From Anaspis maculata (Eukaryota; Arthropoda; Insecta; Coleoptera; Scraptiidae), in the NCBI GenBank assembly GCA_949128115.1, contig OX421967.1, positions 25,002,635 through 25,066,634 of the forward strand: a stretch of 64,000 bases of DNA, in the 5' to 3' direction. Shown here piece after piece: positions 1 to 12,125 of the stretch. The notes under the pieces were generated by a model, which saw only the letters and a program-made list of their open reading frames with translations, was not told the origin of the DNA and ran no database searches. Each line of letters starts with the position of its first letter. Positions within the stretch are counted from its first letter, which is position 1. The position numbers were made by a program, and so were the translations under genes.

Positions 1-3000
1 ACCCCCCAATTTTCAAAGTCCAAAAAAAAAATACTTATCCAAATAGGATTTTGCTGAAACCGCGTACAGATGTTCAGGGAGGCCGCCTGCCCCCTGTGAA
101 ATCGAATACAGCCCGCGCACTATTGAGGGAGGGGAGGAATCCACCCCCCAATTTTCAAAGTCCAAAAAAAAAAAACTTATCCAAATAGGATTTTGCTGAA
201 ACCGCGTACAGATGTTCAGGGAGGCCGCCTGCCCCCTGTGAAATCAAATCCAGCCCGCGCACTATTGAGGGAGGGGAGGAATCCACCCCCCAATTTTCAA
301 AGTCCAAAAAAAAAATACTTATCCAAATAGGATTTTGCTGAAACCGCGTACAGATGTTCAGGGAGGCCGCCTGCCCCCTGTGGAATCAAATCCAGCCCGC
401 GCACTATTGAGGGAGGGAAGGAATCCACCCCTCAATTTTCAAAGTCCAAAAAAAAAATACTTATCCAAATAGGATTTTGCTGAAACCGCGTACAGATGTT
501 CAGGGAGGCCGCCTGCCCCCTGTGAAATCGAATCCAGCCCGCGCACTATTGAGGGAAGGGAGGAATCCACCCCCCAATTTTCAAAGTCAAAAAAAAAAAT
601 ACTTATCCAAATAGAATTTTGCTGAAACCGCGTACAGATGTTCAGGGAGGCCGCCTGCCCCCTGTGAAATCGAATCCAGCCCGCGCACTATTGAGGGAGG
701 GGAGGAATCCACCCCCCAATTTTCAAAGTCCAAAAAAAAATACTTATCCAAATAGGATTTTGCTGAAACCGCGTACAGATGTTCAGGGAGGCCGCCTGCC
801 CCCTGTGAAATCGAATCCAGCCCGCGCACTATTGAGGGAGGGGAGGAATCCACCCCCCAATTTTCAAAGTCCAAAGAAAAAATACTCATCCAAATAGGAT
901 TTTGCTGAAACCGCGTACAGATGTTCAGGGAGGCCGCCTGCCCCCTGTGAAATCGAATTCAGCCCGCGCACTATTGAGGGAGGGGAGGAATCCACCCTCC
1001 AATTTTCAAAGTCCAAAAAAAAAAAACTTATCCAAATAGGATTTTGCTGAAACCGCGTACAGATGTTCAGGGAGGCCGCCTGCCCCCTGTGAAATCGAAT
1101 CCAGCCCGCGCACTATTGAGGGGGGGAAGGAATCCACCCCTCAATTTTCAAAGTCCAAAAAAAAATACTTATCCAAATAGGATTTTGCTGAAACCGCGTA
1201 CAGATGTTCAGGGAGGCCGCCTGCCCCCTGTGAAATCGAATCCAGCCCGCGCACTATTGAGGGAGGGGAGGAATCCACCCCCCAATTTTCAAAGTCCAAA
1301 AAAAAAATACTTATCCAAATAGGATTTTGCTGAAACCGCGTACAGATGTTCAGGGAGGCCGCCTGCCCCCTGTGGAATCGAATCCAGCCCGCGCACTATT
1401 GAGGGAGGGAAGGAATCCACCCCTCAATTTTCAAAGTCCAAAAAAAAAAATACTTATCCAAATAGGATTTTGCTGAAACCGCGTACAGATGTTCAGGGAG
1501 GCCGCCTGCCCCCTGTGAAATCGAATCCAGCCCGCGCACTATTGAGGGAGAGGAGGAATCCACCCCCCAATTTTCAAAGTCAAAAAAAAAAATACTTATC
1601 CAAATAGAATTTTGCTGAAACCGCGTACAGATGTTCAGGGAGGCCGCCTGCCCCCTGTGAAATCGAATCCAGCCCGCGCACTATTGAGGGAGGGGAGGAA
1701 TCCACCCCCCAATTTTCAAAGTCCAAAAAAAAATACTTATCCAAATACGATTTTGCTGAAACCGCGTACAGATGTTCAGGGAGGCCGCCTGCCCCCTGTG
1801 AAATCGAATCCAGCCCGCGCACTATTGAGGGAGGGGAGGAATCCACCCCCCAATTTTCAAAGTCCAAAGAAAAAATACTCATCCAAATAGGATTTTGCTG
1901 AAACCGCGTACAGATGTTCAGGGAGGCCGCCTGCCCCCTGTGAAATCGAATTCAGCCCGCGCACTATTGAGGGAGGGGAGGAATCCACCCTCCAATTTTC
2001 AAAGTCCAAAAAAAAAAAACTTATCCAAATAGGATTTTGCTGAAACCGCGTACAGATGTTCAGGGAGGCCGCCTGCCCCCTGTGAAATCGAATCCAGCCC
2101 GCGCACTATTGAGGGAGGGGAGGAATCCACCCCTCAATTTTCAAAGTCCAAAAAAAAATACTTATCCAAATAGGATTTTGCTGAAACCGCGTACAGATGT
2201 TCAGGGAGGCCGCCTGCCCCCTGTGAAATCGAATCCAGCCCGCGCACTATTGAGGGAGGGGAGGAATCCACCCCCCAATTTTCAAAGTCCAAAAAAAAAA
2301 TACTTATCCAAATAGGATTTTGCTGAAACCGCGAACAGATGTTCAGGGAGGCCGCCTGCCCCCTGTGAAATCGAATCCAGCCCGCGCACTATTGAGGGAG
2401 GGGAGGAATCCACCCCCCAATTTTCAAAGTCCAAAAAAAAAAACTTATCCAAATAGGATTTTGCTGAAACCGCGAACAGATGTTCAGGGAGGCCGCCTGC
2501 CCCCTGTGAAATCGAATCCAGCCCGCGCACTATTGAGGGAGGGGAGGAATCCACCCCCCAATTTTCAAAGTCCAAAAAAAAAAACTTATCCAAATAGGAT
2601 TTTGCTGAAACCGCGAACAGATGTTCAGGGAGGCCGCCTGCCCCCTGTGAAATCGAATCCAGCCCGCGCACTATTGAGGGAGGGGAGGAATCCACCCCCC
2701 AATTTTCAAAGTCCAAAAAAAAAATACTTATCCAAATAGGATTTTGCTGAAACCGCGTACAGATGTTCAGGGAGGCCGCATGCCCCTTGTGAAATCGAAT
2801 CCAGCCCGCGCACTATTGAGGGAGGGGAGGAATCCACCCCCCAATTTTCAAAGTCCAAAAAAAAATACTTATCCAAATAGGATTTTGCTGAAACCGCGTA
2901 CAGATGTTCAGGGAGGCCGCCTGCCCCCTGTGAAATCGAATCCAGCCCGCGCACTATTGAGGGAGGGGAGGAATCCACCCCCCAATTTTCAAAGTCCAAA

Positions 3001-6000
3001 AAAAAAAATACTTATCCAAATAGGATTTTGCTGAAACCGCGTACAGATGTTCAGGGAGGCCGCCTGCCCCCTGTGAAATCAAATCCAGCCCGCGCACTAT
3101 TGAGGGAGGGGAGGAATCCACCCCCCAATTTTCAAAGTCCAAAAAAAAAATACTTATCCAAATAGGAATTTGCTGAAACCGCGTACAGATGTTCAGGGAG
3201 GCCGCCTGCCCCCTGTGGAATCGAATCCAGCCCGCGCACTATTGAGGGAGGGAAGGAATCCACCCCTCAATTTTCAAAGTCCAAAAAAAAAATACTTATC
3301 CAAATAGGATTTTGCTGAAACCGCGTATAGATGTTCAGGGAGGCCGCCTGCCCCCTGTGAAATCGAATCCAGCCCGCGCACTATTGAGGGAGGGGAGGAA
3401 TCCACCCCCCAATTTTCAAAGTCAAAAAAAAAAATACTTATCCAAATAGAATTTTGCTGAAACCGCGTACAGATGTTCAGGGAGGCCGCCTGCCCCCTGT
3501 GAAATCGAATCCAGCCCGCGCACTATTGAGGGAGGGGAGGAATCCACCCCCCAATTTTCAAAGTCCAAAAAAAAATACTTATCCAAATAGGATTTTGCTG
3601 AAACCGCGTACAGATGTTCAGGGAGGCCGCCTGCCCCCTGTGAAATCGAATCCAGCCCGCGCACTATTGAGGGAGGGGAGGAATCCACCCCCCAATTTTC
3701 AAAGTCCAAAGAAAAAATACTCATCCAAATAGGATTTTGCTGAAACCGCGTACAGATGTTCAGGGAGGCCGCCTGCCCCCTGTGAAATCGAATTCAGCCC
3801 GCGCACTATTGAGGGAGGGGAGGAATCCACCCTCCAATTTTCAAAGTCCAAAAAAAAAATACTTATCCAAATAGGATTTTGCTGAAACCGCGTACAGATG
3901 TTCAGGGAGGCCGCCTGCCCCCTGTGAAATCGAATCCAGCCCGCGCACTATTGAGGGGGGGGAGGAATCCACCCCTCAATTTTCAAAGTCCAAAAAAAAA
4001 TACTTATCCAAATAGGATTTTGCTGAAACCGCGTACAGATGTTCAGGGAGGCCGCCTGCCCCCTGTGAAATCGAATCCAGCCCGCGCACTATTGAGGGAG
4101 GGGAGGAATCCACCCCCCAATTTTCAAAGTCCAAAAAAAAAATACTTATCCAAATAGGATTTTGCTGAAACCGCGTACAGATGTTCAGGGAGGCCGCCTG
4201 CCCCCTGTGAAATCGAATCCAGCCCGCGCACTATTGAGGGGGGGGAGGAATCCACCCCTCAATTTTCAAAGTCCAAAAAAAAATACTTATCCAAATAGGA
4301 TTTTGCTGAAACCGCGTACAGATGTTCAGGGAGGCCGCCTGCCCCCTGTGAAATCGAATCCAGCCCGCGCACTATTGAGGGAGGGGAGGAATCCACCCCC
4401 CAATTTTCAAAGTCCAAAAAAAAAATACTTATCCAAATAGGATTTTGCTGAAACCGCGTACAGATGTTCAGGGAGGCCGCCTGCCCCCTGTGGAATCGAA
4501 TCCAGCCCGCGCACTATTGAGGGAGGGAAGGAATCCACCCCCCAATTTTCAAAGTCCAAAGAAAAAATACTCATCCAAATAGGATTTTGCTGAAACCGCG
4601 TACAGATGTTCAGGGAGGCCGCCTGCCCCCTGTGAAATCGAATTCAGCCCGCGCACTATTGAGGGAGGGGAGGAATCCACCCTCCAATTTTCAAAGTCCA
4701 AAAAAAAAAAACTTATCCAAATAGGATTTTGCTGAAACCGCGTACAGATGTTCAGGGAGGCCGCCTGCCCCCTGTGAAATCGAATCCAGCCCGCGCACTA
4801 TTGAGGGAGGGGAGGAATCCACCCCTCAATTTTCAAAGTCCAAAAAAAAATACTTATCCAAATAGGATTTTGCTGAAACCGCGTACAGATGTTCAGGGAG
4901 GCCGCCTGCCCCCTGTGAAATCGAATCCAGCCCGCGCACTATTGAGGGAGGGGAGGAATCCACCCCCCAATTTTCAAAGTCCAAAAAAAAAAATACTTAT
5001 CCAAATAGGATTTTGCTGAAACCGCGAACAGATGTTCAGGGAGGCCGCCTGCCCCCTGTGAAATCGAATCCAGCCCGCGCACTATTGAGGGAGGGGAGGA
5101 ATCCACCCCCCAATTTTCAAAGTCCAAAAAAAAAAAACTTATCCAAATAGGATTTTGCTGAAACCGCGAACAGATGTTCAGGGAGGCCGCCTGCCCCCTG
5201 TGAAATCGAATCCAGCCCGCGCACTATTGAGGGAGGGGAGGAATCCACCCCCCAATTTTCAAAGTCCAAAAAAAAAATACTTATCCAAATAGGATTTTGC
5301 TGAAACCGCGTACAGATGTTCAGGGAGGCCGCATGCCCCTTGTGAAATCGAATCCAGCCCGCGCACTATTGAGGGAGGGGAGGAATCCACCCCCCAATTT
5401 TCAAAGTCCAAAAAAAAATACTTATCCAAATAGGATTTTGCTGAAACCGCGTACAGATGTTCAGGGAGGCCGCCTGCCCCCTGTGAAATCGAATCCAGCC
5501 CGCGCACTATTGAGGGAGGGGAGGAATCCACCCCCCAATTTTCAAAGTCCAAAAAAAAAATACTTATCCAAATAGGATTTTGCTGAAACCGCGAACAGAT
5601 GTTCAGGGAGGCCGCCTGCCCCCTGTGAAATCAAATCCAGCCCGCGCACTATTGAGGGAGGGGAGGAATCCACCCCCCAATTTTCAAAGTCCAAAAAAAA
5701 AATACTTATCCAAATAGGATTTTGCTGAAACCGCGTACAGATGTTCAGGGAGGCCGCCTGCCCCCTGTGAAATCGAATCCAGCCCGCGCACTATTGAGGG
5801 AGGGGAGGAATCCACCCCCCAATTTTCAAAGTCCAAAAAAAAAATACTTATCCAAATAGGATTTTGCTGAAACCGCGTACAGATGTTCAGGGAGGCCGCC
5901 TGCCCCCTGTGGAATCGAATCCAGCCCGCGCACTATTGAGGGAGGGGAGGAATCCACCCCCCAATTTTCAAAGTCAAAAAAAAAAATACTTATCCAAATA

Positions 6001-6077
6001 GAATTTTGCTGAAACCGCGTATAGATGTTCGGGGAGGCCGTCTGCCCCCTGTGGAATCGAATCCAGCTCGCGCACTA
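1..6077 (+). repeat. 142-bp satellite array A
   Basis: About 43 head-to-tail copies of a monomer of ~142 bp; for example gctgaaaccgcg recurs at 53, 195, 337 and 479. Each monomer has an A-tract of 8–12 bases, a tccaaataggattttgctga segment, a GC-rich centre (gggaggccgcctgcccc) and a G-rich gagggaggggaggaatcc segment. Length changes are mostly in the A-tract. A diagnostic variant (gtcaaaa plus atagaatttt) recurs at 614, 1607, 3449 and 6001, that is at 993, 1842 and 2552 bp, which are 7, 13 and 18 monomers. The array runs off the left edge of the window. Its last monomer is more diverged and stops inside a gypsy integrase frame. Short open frames exist only because the units are similar; it is not coding. 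Confidence 0.97.
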
Positions 6078-6436
6078 GGTTTCTTATTTTCGATCAATGA
6101 TGCTCTAGGCGGACTAGGCCTTGCCTTGCTACAAGCCTTACAAGCCTCAACCAAATTTTCAATATCCATATCTAACTTTAGCCACCAAAAATAAGAGCGC
6201 GCCTCACTTTTAATTCTTACTATTCCCGGGTGGGCAATATTTAATTCCTCTAACAACAACTTTCTGCACTTTTCCGGTATAACAACTCTGTAACCCCGCA
6301 TTAATAAATGATTTTCTACATTCAGTTCATTTTTCGACTAATAAAAGGCTTGAACGGATCTCCCTCCAATTTGTTATGCCATCCTTTCCTAATTTCAGAT
6401 AAAATCTTAGATAAAACTCCATCCTTTTCATGATGG
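6078..6436 (-). pseudogene. Ty3/gypsy integrase N-terminal (H2C2 zinc-binding) fragment
   Basis: On the minus strand the frame from 6301 downward reads RGYRVVIPEKCRKLLLEELN, then AHPGIVRIKSEARSYFWW, then a CKAC pair. This is the HHCC-type zinc-binding domain at the start of gypsy integrases, with the usual spacing between the His and the CxxC. It is cut off after about 75 residues, where the frame runs straight into the satellite at about 6077, so the catalytic DDE core is absent. Bases 6302–6436 are the decayed linker between RNase H and integrase, with stops. It belongs to the same element as the RNase H/RT fragment at 6601–7315, split by a MITE. It is a dead remnant. Confidence 0.85.
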
Positions 6437-6600
6437 GGTGCGTTCAGTCAGCTTATTTAGCCGCAAGTTTTAATTTTAGCCGTAAGCGCTGTATCGCTTA
6501 TTGGCTGTTCTGAGGAGGCTGGTTCATAAGAGCCAATGAGTGTTGCTGCGCTTGCGACTAAGATTAAAACTTGCGGCTAAATAAGCTGACTGAACGCACC
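6437..6600. mobile_element. 164-bp MITE inserted in the gypsy element
   Basis: The ends are inverted repeats of about 38 bp beginning GGTGCGTTCAGTCAGCTTAT and closing with its exact complement. The interior (~88 bp) has no reading frame. It separates the gypsy RNase H end (NVDCLSRL) from the integrase linker, so it inserted into the retroelement after that element did. No convincing target-site duplication is visible, so the superfamily is open. Confidence 0.85.
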
Positions 6601-7315
6601 TCAAGCGTGACAAACAATCTACATTTCCATTCAACGTACCTTTCAGATATTTGATGGTAAAATCGAACTGAGATAAGAAAACAACCCAGCGCTGTAATCT
6701 GCCAGCCGCCATCACAGGAATACCTTCCTCACCTCCGAATAAATAAATTAAAGGTTTGTGAACTGTTGTCAAAACAAATTTGTGTCCCATAAGATAGTGA
6801 TAAAAAATTTTACGGAAAAATGAATTGTTAATGCCTCTTTGTCTAAAGCGGAATAAGCCATTCCACATTTACTAAGATTTCTTGAAGCAAAACAAATTGG
6901 TCACTTCTTTCCATTAGGTAAATTGTACGATAATACTCTCGCTACTCCATATGAACTTGCGTCGCAACTCACTTTCAAAGGTAGATCTGGATTATAATGA
7001 ATCAATACCACATCTGAAGTGATAGCTTCTTTCGCCTTAATGAAAGCTCCTTCACAACTTTTACTCCATTCAAAACGTGCATTCTTCTTTAACAATTCAT
7101 ACAGTGGGTGCACAATATCTGTAACATTCTCAATAAATGTTAAATAATAGTTCAACAATCCTAGCAAAGAGTTTAACTCTGAAATATTCTCCGGTGTTTT
7201 GCAATTCAGTATTGCGTCTACCTTTCGCCTCATCTGAGTCCAATAACCAATATATTTTTCAATTGATGTTCTAAGTGAGTAGTAAATTGGCAATTCACTG
7301 CAATCTTCTTGATTC
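6601..7315 (-). pseudogene. Ty3/gypsy reverse transcriptase C-terminus and RNase H, decayed
   Basis: Minus-strand reading gives the end of the RT palm/thumb (RKVDAILNCKTPENISELNS, then LLGLLNYY), the connection segment, and the start of RNase H (LKVSCDASSYGVARVLS). A stop follows NGKK near 6901. The protein then continues (PICFASRNLSKCGMAYSALD) and needs a further frame change before HKFVLTTVHKPLIYL and LQRWVVFLSQFDFTIKYLKG, ending at NVDCLSRL beside the MITE. At the upstream end the RT joins the gag frame almost directly, so protease and the catalytic part of RT are deleted. At least one stop and one frameshift show that it is not functional. Confidence 0.88.
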
Positions 7316-7640
7316 TTGCAAACTAATCAAAGAGAGGTTCATCTTGTTCTTGTCGTGATTTGTAAAATTGTAGTCGTTCGTAGAATACCAATTTCTTTTT
7401 GCTATAGTGCTGATTCAAAATTGCACATATCTGTTCGAAGCTTTTCGTATGTGGTGCATCCGGGAAACACAGGTTGCTTAACAGAACATATACTTCGCCT
7501 TGAAGTGCAGTGATTAGTATCGCAACCTTTTTCTGCTTCTTGATGTCATTTGCCACGAAGAATTGTTCAAGCTGATCTTTGTACAAGTTGAAATCATCAC
7601 ACTGTCTAAACTCCGGCATCGTGCCGTATACCGCCGCCAT
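7316..7640 (-). pseudogene. Ty3/gypsy gag-like N-terminal fragment
   Basis: A 105-codon minus-strand frame (7640 to 7323) starts MAAVYGTMPEFRQCDDFNLY and contains QLEQFFVANDIKKQKKVAIL, LSNLCFPDAP and ICAILNQHYS. This matches the capsid region of insect gypsy gag proteins, which commonly read MPEF…W/L..Y.EQLE.FF.AN.I…K.A.LL…G…Y..L.NL..P…KS…I…L..HY. It ends at a stop and is followed, without protease, by an RT fragment, so the element carries a large internal deletion. The ATG at 7638–7640 is the natural start in this family. Orientation and order agree with the downstream RT, RNase H and integrase pieces. Confidence 0.8.
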
Positions 7641-7955
7641 GGCTTGAACTTCCGTATCTGGTTCTTACCCATGTTCTTCTAGCTGTTTACTAAAATTATA
7701 CATTATATAATTCCATTATACAGGGTGTCCACGGTTCAAGTGCTCTAACTGTAGGGTTGTATTCTTTGGACAAATGCAAGAAGATTTTTGTTTCGGGCTT
7801 CAGTTTCCAAGTTACAGGGTGTCCAAAAATTGGAAAATAAAACCTTTTTTTGCTATAACTTAGTAACTACTATTTTCACGAAAACCAAACTTGGTACGAT
7901 TGATAGACTATTAATCAGCTTTCATTCAGGGTTTACCATTAATTTGTTGAAAAGC

Positions 7956-8955
7956 CAGTGGCGTAGATATTAGGGTTACCGCCAGTGCCGGATCAACGTA
8001 TTCGCCGCCCCTAGGCCTGTCTCAATTTCCCCCCCTTCCCAGCGAGCAAACCATGCCCACGCATGTTTACCGGTCACAACGAACTATTTTTCAACTAGAG
8101 TTTTTGTTATCTTAATAATTGCACAACAACTGTATCATAAAAATCAATATTCAAAATATGAATCTTGAAAAAGCTTAAAAACCACAATCGCCTGTGATTT
8201 GTTTTTTTTTCCAAGTTGGGCAATCTGGTAAGTTGATGGATTGAAAAAGTCAAGATGATTTTAATTAAATCTGTCAAAATGATGTTTGCAATGCTGAACT
8301 GCTCGTTTCATTTCAATTGTTGAAGTCAGATTTTTTAAACTGACACATTATTTCTATTTTTTTTTTGTCTTTAGACGCCCCTAAGCACGTTACTTTCTAT
8401 AGTGAGAAGTGCTGGAAGGTGCAACAATGACAAAAATATAAGCACAAGATGTGATAGAGAATAAACAGTGTGAAAATGACTGAAGAAGGCCCATTTCTAG
8501 CACCGGAGTGTGATTCCGTCGCAAGTGATCTTGTTTATGAGCTATAACCCACCTTATCAACGAGAGACGCGATCAGGTAAGCTCGTGAGTGTATTGTGAG
8601 CAGGTGAAGCTCCCTTGTGTCAGGATGACATTGAACATCAAAAATCAGGTACAAAAACAAATTTTGGATTTTTAATGGCAAGCTGTAGTTTTTCTTGGCA
8701 CTTGAAGCATAATTTTTGCTAGATGTCGCGCTCGGGCTCGGCTCAGGAGTAAACCTAGCGGTGTTTTATTTATTTTTTGATAACTTACTTTTGACGGCCA
8801 AATCAATTTTCACAATCAAAGCATCATTTAAAAACAATTGCCTCGATTTTGCCGCCCCCAAAATTTTGCCGCCCTAGGCCTCGGCCTCGTTGGCCTAGGC
8901 GTTGATCCGGCACTGGGTTACCCACCAATTAACCCCGGTTATCTACACGCCACTG
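7956..8955. mobile_element. Short palindromic element (CAGTGGCGTAGATA ends) split by a hAT-like insertion
   Basis: CAGTGGCGTAGATA at 7956 is mirrored by TATCTACACGCCACTG ending at 8955. Removing the inner insertion (7983–8915) leaves an element of only about 60 bp that is almost all inverted repeat. CAGTGGCGTAG is a start often seen in hAT-type ends. No target duplication is clear. Confidence 0.55.
7983..8915. mobile_element. Non-autonomous hAT-like element, 933 bp
   Basis: CAGTGCCGGATCAACG at the left is matched by CGTTGATCCGGCACTG at the right, and the inverted repeat continues imperfectly through gccgcccctaggcc. The flanks gttaccgc and gttaccca agree at 6 of 8 positions, which suits the 8-bp target duplication of hAT elements. 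The interior has no transposase frame. Confidence 0.7.
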
Positions 8956-9385
8956 AGATAAAATCAATCTTTGATAACATGTTCTGATTCCCGGACAATT
9001 CTAAGCAAAAAAGGTGCTCCTGGTCCGAAGCTCTTAAGTCAACCATTTTCGAGAAAAACGGCATTTAATGCTGGAGAACATGCAAATCGATCATAATAAT
9101 AAATTGACTGATGAGACTTTTGTAAGCTGCAGTATTATTGAAAGTATTAAAATAACTGAAAAGAAGACTTATTGGAAATTATTGCTCTTGTTCAGTATTA
9201 CTCACACTTATCACAAGATAATTCATTGGAAAAAAAATGACCAATTTTTTTTCCAATTTTTTGACATCCTGTAACTTGGAAACTGAAGCTTGAAGAAAAA
9301 AAAATATGGGAATTTTTTTTTTGCATTTGGCCAAAGAATATAACCCTACAGTTAGAGCACTGAAACCGTGGAAACCCTGTATTAT

Positions 9386-9733
9386 ATGTATATCGTGCCC
9401 AGGTGACTGACAAATAAGTCAAATCGTGCTTATAGCGTCCGTTTTCTCTAAATGCGCGTTGATTGAAAGAGTTGGAAAACAGGACTTCATACCGTACTTT
9501 CCAATAGGGTGGGATTGTCGCAAAGGATGAATCAAACTAAAACAAATGAGGTTATGTGTTTAAGTTTGAAGTTTGGTTTAAAACAGAGTGATACAGTACC
9601 TAGTAGGAGAACGACTATAAAATATCATCTGACGAAGGTGAGCGAGCATTCTGAATTTTCTACAAAAAATCTTTTTATTGAGTAGAAGCACCGAGTTTAG
9701 CACTTTTTCAGTATTTTAGCCGGTTTTTGTGTT
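9386..9733. other. Unassigned 350-bp spacer before satellite array B
   Basis: Single-copy-looking DNA between the TIR element and the satellite. No gene, repeat or strong signal was seen. The first satellite monomer is diverged (ttggggtggatttctccc), typical of an array edge. Confidence 0.5.
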
Positions 9734-12125
9734 GGGGTGGATTTCTCCCCTCCGTTTATAGTGCGCGGGCTGGATTTGATTTCACAGGGGACAGATGGCC
9801 TTCCTGAACATCTATACGCGGTTTCAGCAAAATCCTATTTGGATAAGTTTTTTTTTTTTGAACTTTGAAAATTGGGGGGTGGATTCCTCCCCTCCCTCAA
9901 TAGTGCGCGGGCTGGATTCGATTTCACAGGGGGCAGGCGGCCTCCCTGAACATCTGTACGCGGTTTCAGCAAAATCCTATTTGGATAAGTATTTTTTTTT
10001 GGACTTTGAAAATTGGGGGGTGGATTCCTCCCCTCCCTAAATAGTGCGCGGGCTGGATTCGATTTCACAGGGGGCAGGCGGCCTCCCTGAACATCTGTAC
10101 GCGGTTTCGGAAAAATCCTATTTGGATAAGTATTTTTTTTTTGGACTTTGAAAATTGGGGGGTGGATTCCTCCCCTCCCTCAATAGTGCGCGGGCTGGAT
10201 TCGATTTCACAGGGGGCAGGCGGCCTCCCTGAACATCTGTACGCGGTTTCAGGTAAATCCTATTTGGATAAGTATTTTTTTTTTGGACTTTGAAAATTGG
10301 GGGGTGGATTCCTCCCCTCCCTCAATAGTGCGCGGGCTGGATTCGATTTCACAGGGGGCAGGCGGCCTCCCTGAACATCTGTACGCGGTTTCAGCAAAAT
10401 CCTATTTGGATAAGTATTTTTTTTTTGGACTTTGAAAATTGGGGGGTGGATTCCTCCCCTCCTTCAATAGTGCGCGGGCTGGATTCGATTTCACAGGGGG
10501 CAGGCGGCCTCCCTGAACATCTGTACGCAGTTTCGGAAAAAGCCTATTTAGATAAGTATTTTTTTTTTGGACTTTGAAAATTGGGGGGTGGATTCCCCCC
10601 CTCCCTCAATAGTGCGCGGGCTGGATTCGATTTCACAGGGGGCAGGCGGCCTCCCTGAACATCTGTACGCGGTTTCGGAAAAATCCTATTTGGATAAGTA
10701 TTGTTTTTTTGGACTTTGAAAATTGGGGGGTGGATTCCTCCCCTCCCTCAATAGTGCGCGGGCTGGATTCGATTTCACAGGGGGCAGGCGGCCTCCCTGA
10801 ACATCTGTACGCGGTTTCAGCAAAATCCTATTTGGATAAGTATTTTTTTTTGGACTTTGAAAATTGGGGGGTGGATTCCTCCCCTCCCTCAATAGTGCGC
10901 GGGCTGGATTCGATTTCACAGGGGGCAGGCGGCCTCCCTGAACATCTGTACGCGGTTTCAGCAAAATTCTATTTGGATAAGTATTTTTTTTTTTGACTTT
11001 GAAAATTGGGGGGTGGATTCCTCCCCTCCCTCAATAGTGCGCGGGCTGGATTCGATTTCACAGGGGGCAGGCGGCCTCCCTGAACATCTGTACGCGGTTT
11101 CAGCAAAATTCTATTTGGATAAGTATTTTTTTTTTTGACTTTGAAAATTGGGGGGTGGATTCCTCCCCTCCCTCAATAGTGCGCGGGCTGGATTCGATTT
11201 CACAGGGGGCAGGCGGCCTCCCTGAACATCTGTACGCGGTTTCAGCAAAATCCTATTTGGATAAGTATTTTTTTTTTGGACTTTGAAAATTGAGGGGTGG
11301 ATTCCTTCCCTCCCTCAATAGTGCGCGGGATGGATTCGATTCCACAGGGGGCAGGCGGCCTCCCTGAACATCTGTACGCGGTTTCAGCAAAATCCTATTT
11401 GGATAAGTTTTTTTTTTTGGACTTTGAAAATTGGGGGGTGGATTCCTCCCCTCCCTCAATAGTGCGCGGGCTGGATTCGATTTCACAGGGGGCAGGCGGC
11501 CTCCCTGAACATCTGTACGCGGTTTCAGAAAAATCCTATTTGGATAAGTATTTTTTTTTTGGACTTTGAAAATTGAGGGGTGGATTCCTCCCCTCCCTCA
11601 ATAGTGCGCGGGCTGGATTCGATTTCACAGGGGGCAGGCGGCCTCCCTGAACATCTGTACGCGGTTTCAGCAAAATCCTATTTGGATAAGTATTTTTTTT
11701 TTGACTTTGAAAATTGGGGGGTGGATTCCTCTCCTCCCTCAATAGTGCGCGGGCTGGATTCGATTTCACAGGGGGCAGGCGGCCTCCCTGAACATCTGTA
11801 CGCGGTTTTAGAAAAATCCTATTTGGATAAGTATTTTTTTTTTGGACTTTGAAAATTGGGGGGTGGATTCCTCCCCTCCCTCAATAGTGCGCGGGCTGGA
11901 TTCGATTTCACAGGGGGCAGGCGGCCTCCCTGAACATCTGTACGCGGTTTCAGCAAAATCCTATTTGGATAAGTATTTTTTTTTTGGACTTTGAAAATTG
12001 GGGGGTGGATTCCTCCCCTCCCTCAATAGTGCGCGGGCTGGATTCAATTTCACAGGGGGCAGGCGGCTTCCCTGAACATCTGTACGCGGTTTCAGCAAAA
12101 TCCTATTTGGATAAGTATTTTTTTT

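Larger units (their letters stand above)
7720..9380. mobile_element. DNA transposon with ~125-bp terminal inverted repeats, hosting nested insertions
   Basis: The left end (cagggtgtccacggttcaag, then tgctctaactgtagggtt) and the right end (the complement, near 9235–9380) form imperfect ~125-bp inverted repeats that also share cttcagtttccaagttacag. The flanks catTATA/TATTATA agree at 6 of 7 positions, a possible target duplication. The interior outside the nested elements (8956–9230) has only short frames. No transposase is seen. The terminal cagggtgtcc…ccctgta style recurs in other elements of this window. Confidence 0.7.

Noticed and set aside
587..5575. Open frames of 90–144 codons on both strands of satellite array A (repeated LKPRTDVQGGRLPPVKSNPA-type peptides)
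   Set aside because: The monomer is ~142 bp, so successive units fall in different frames. Frames stay open only across two or three units and change with A-tract length. There is no start context, splicing or independent conservation.
9900..9935. CENP-B-box-like word in the monomer (attcgatttcacagggg)
   Set aside because: Two of the nine core positions do not match (the central A and the C of CGGG), and CENP-B boxes are established mainly in mammals.
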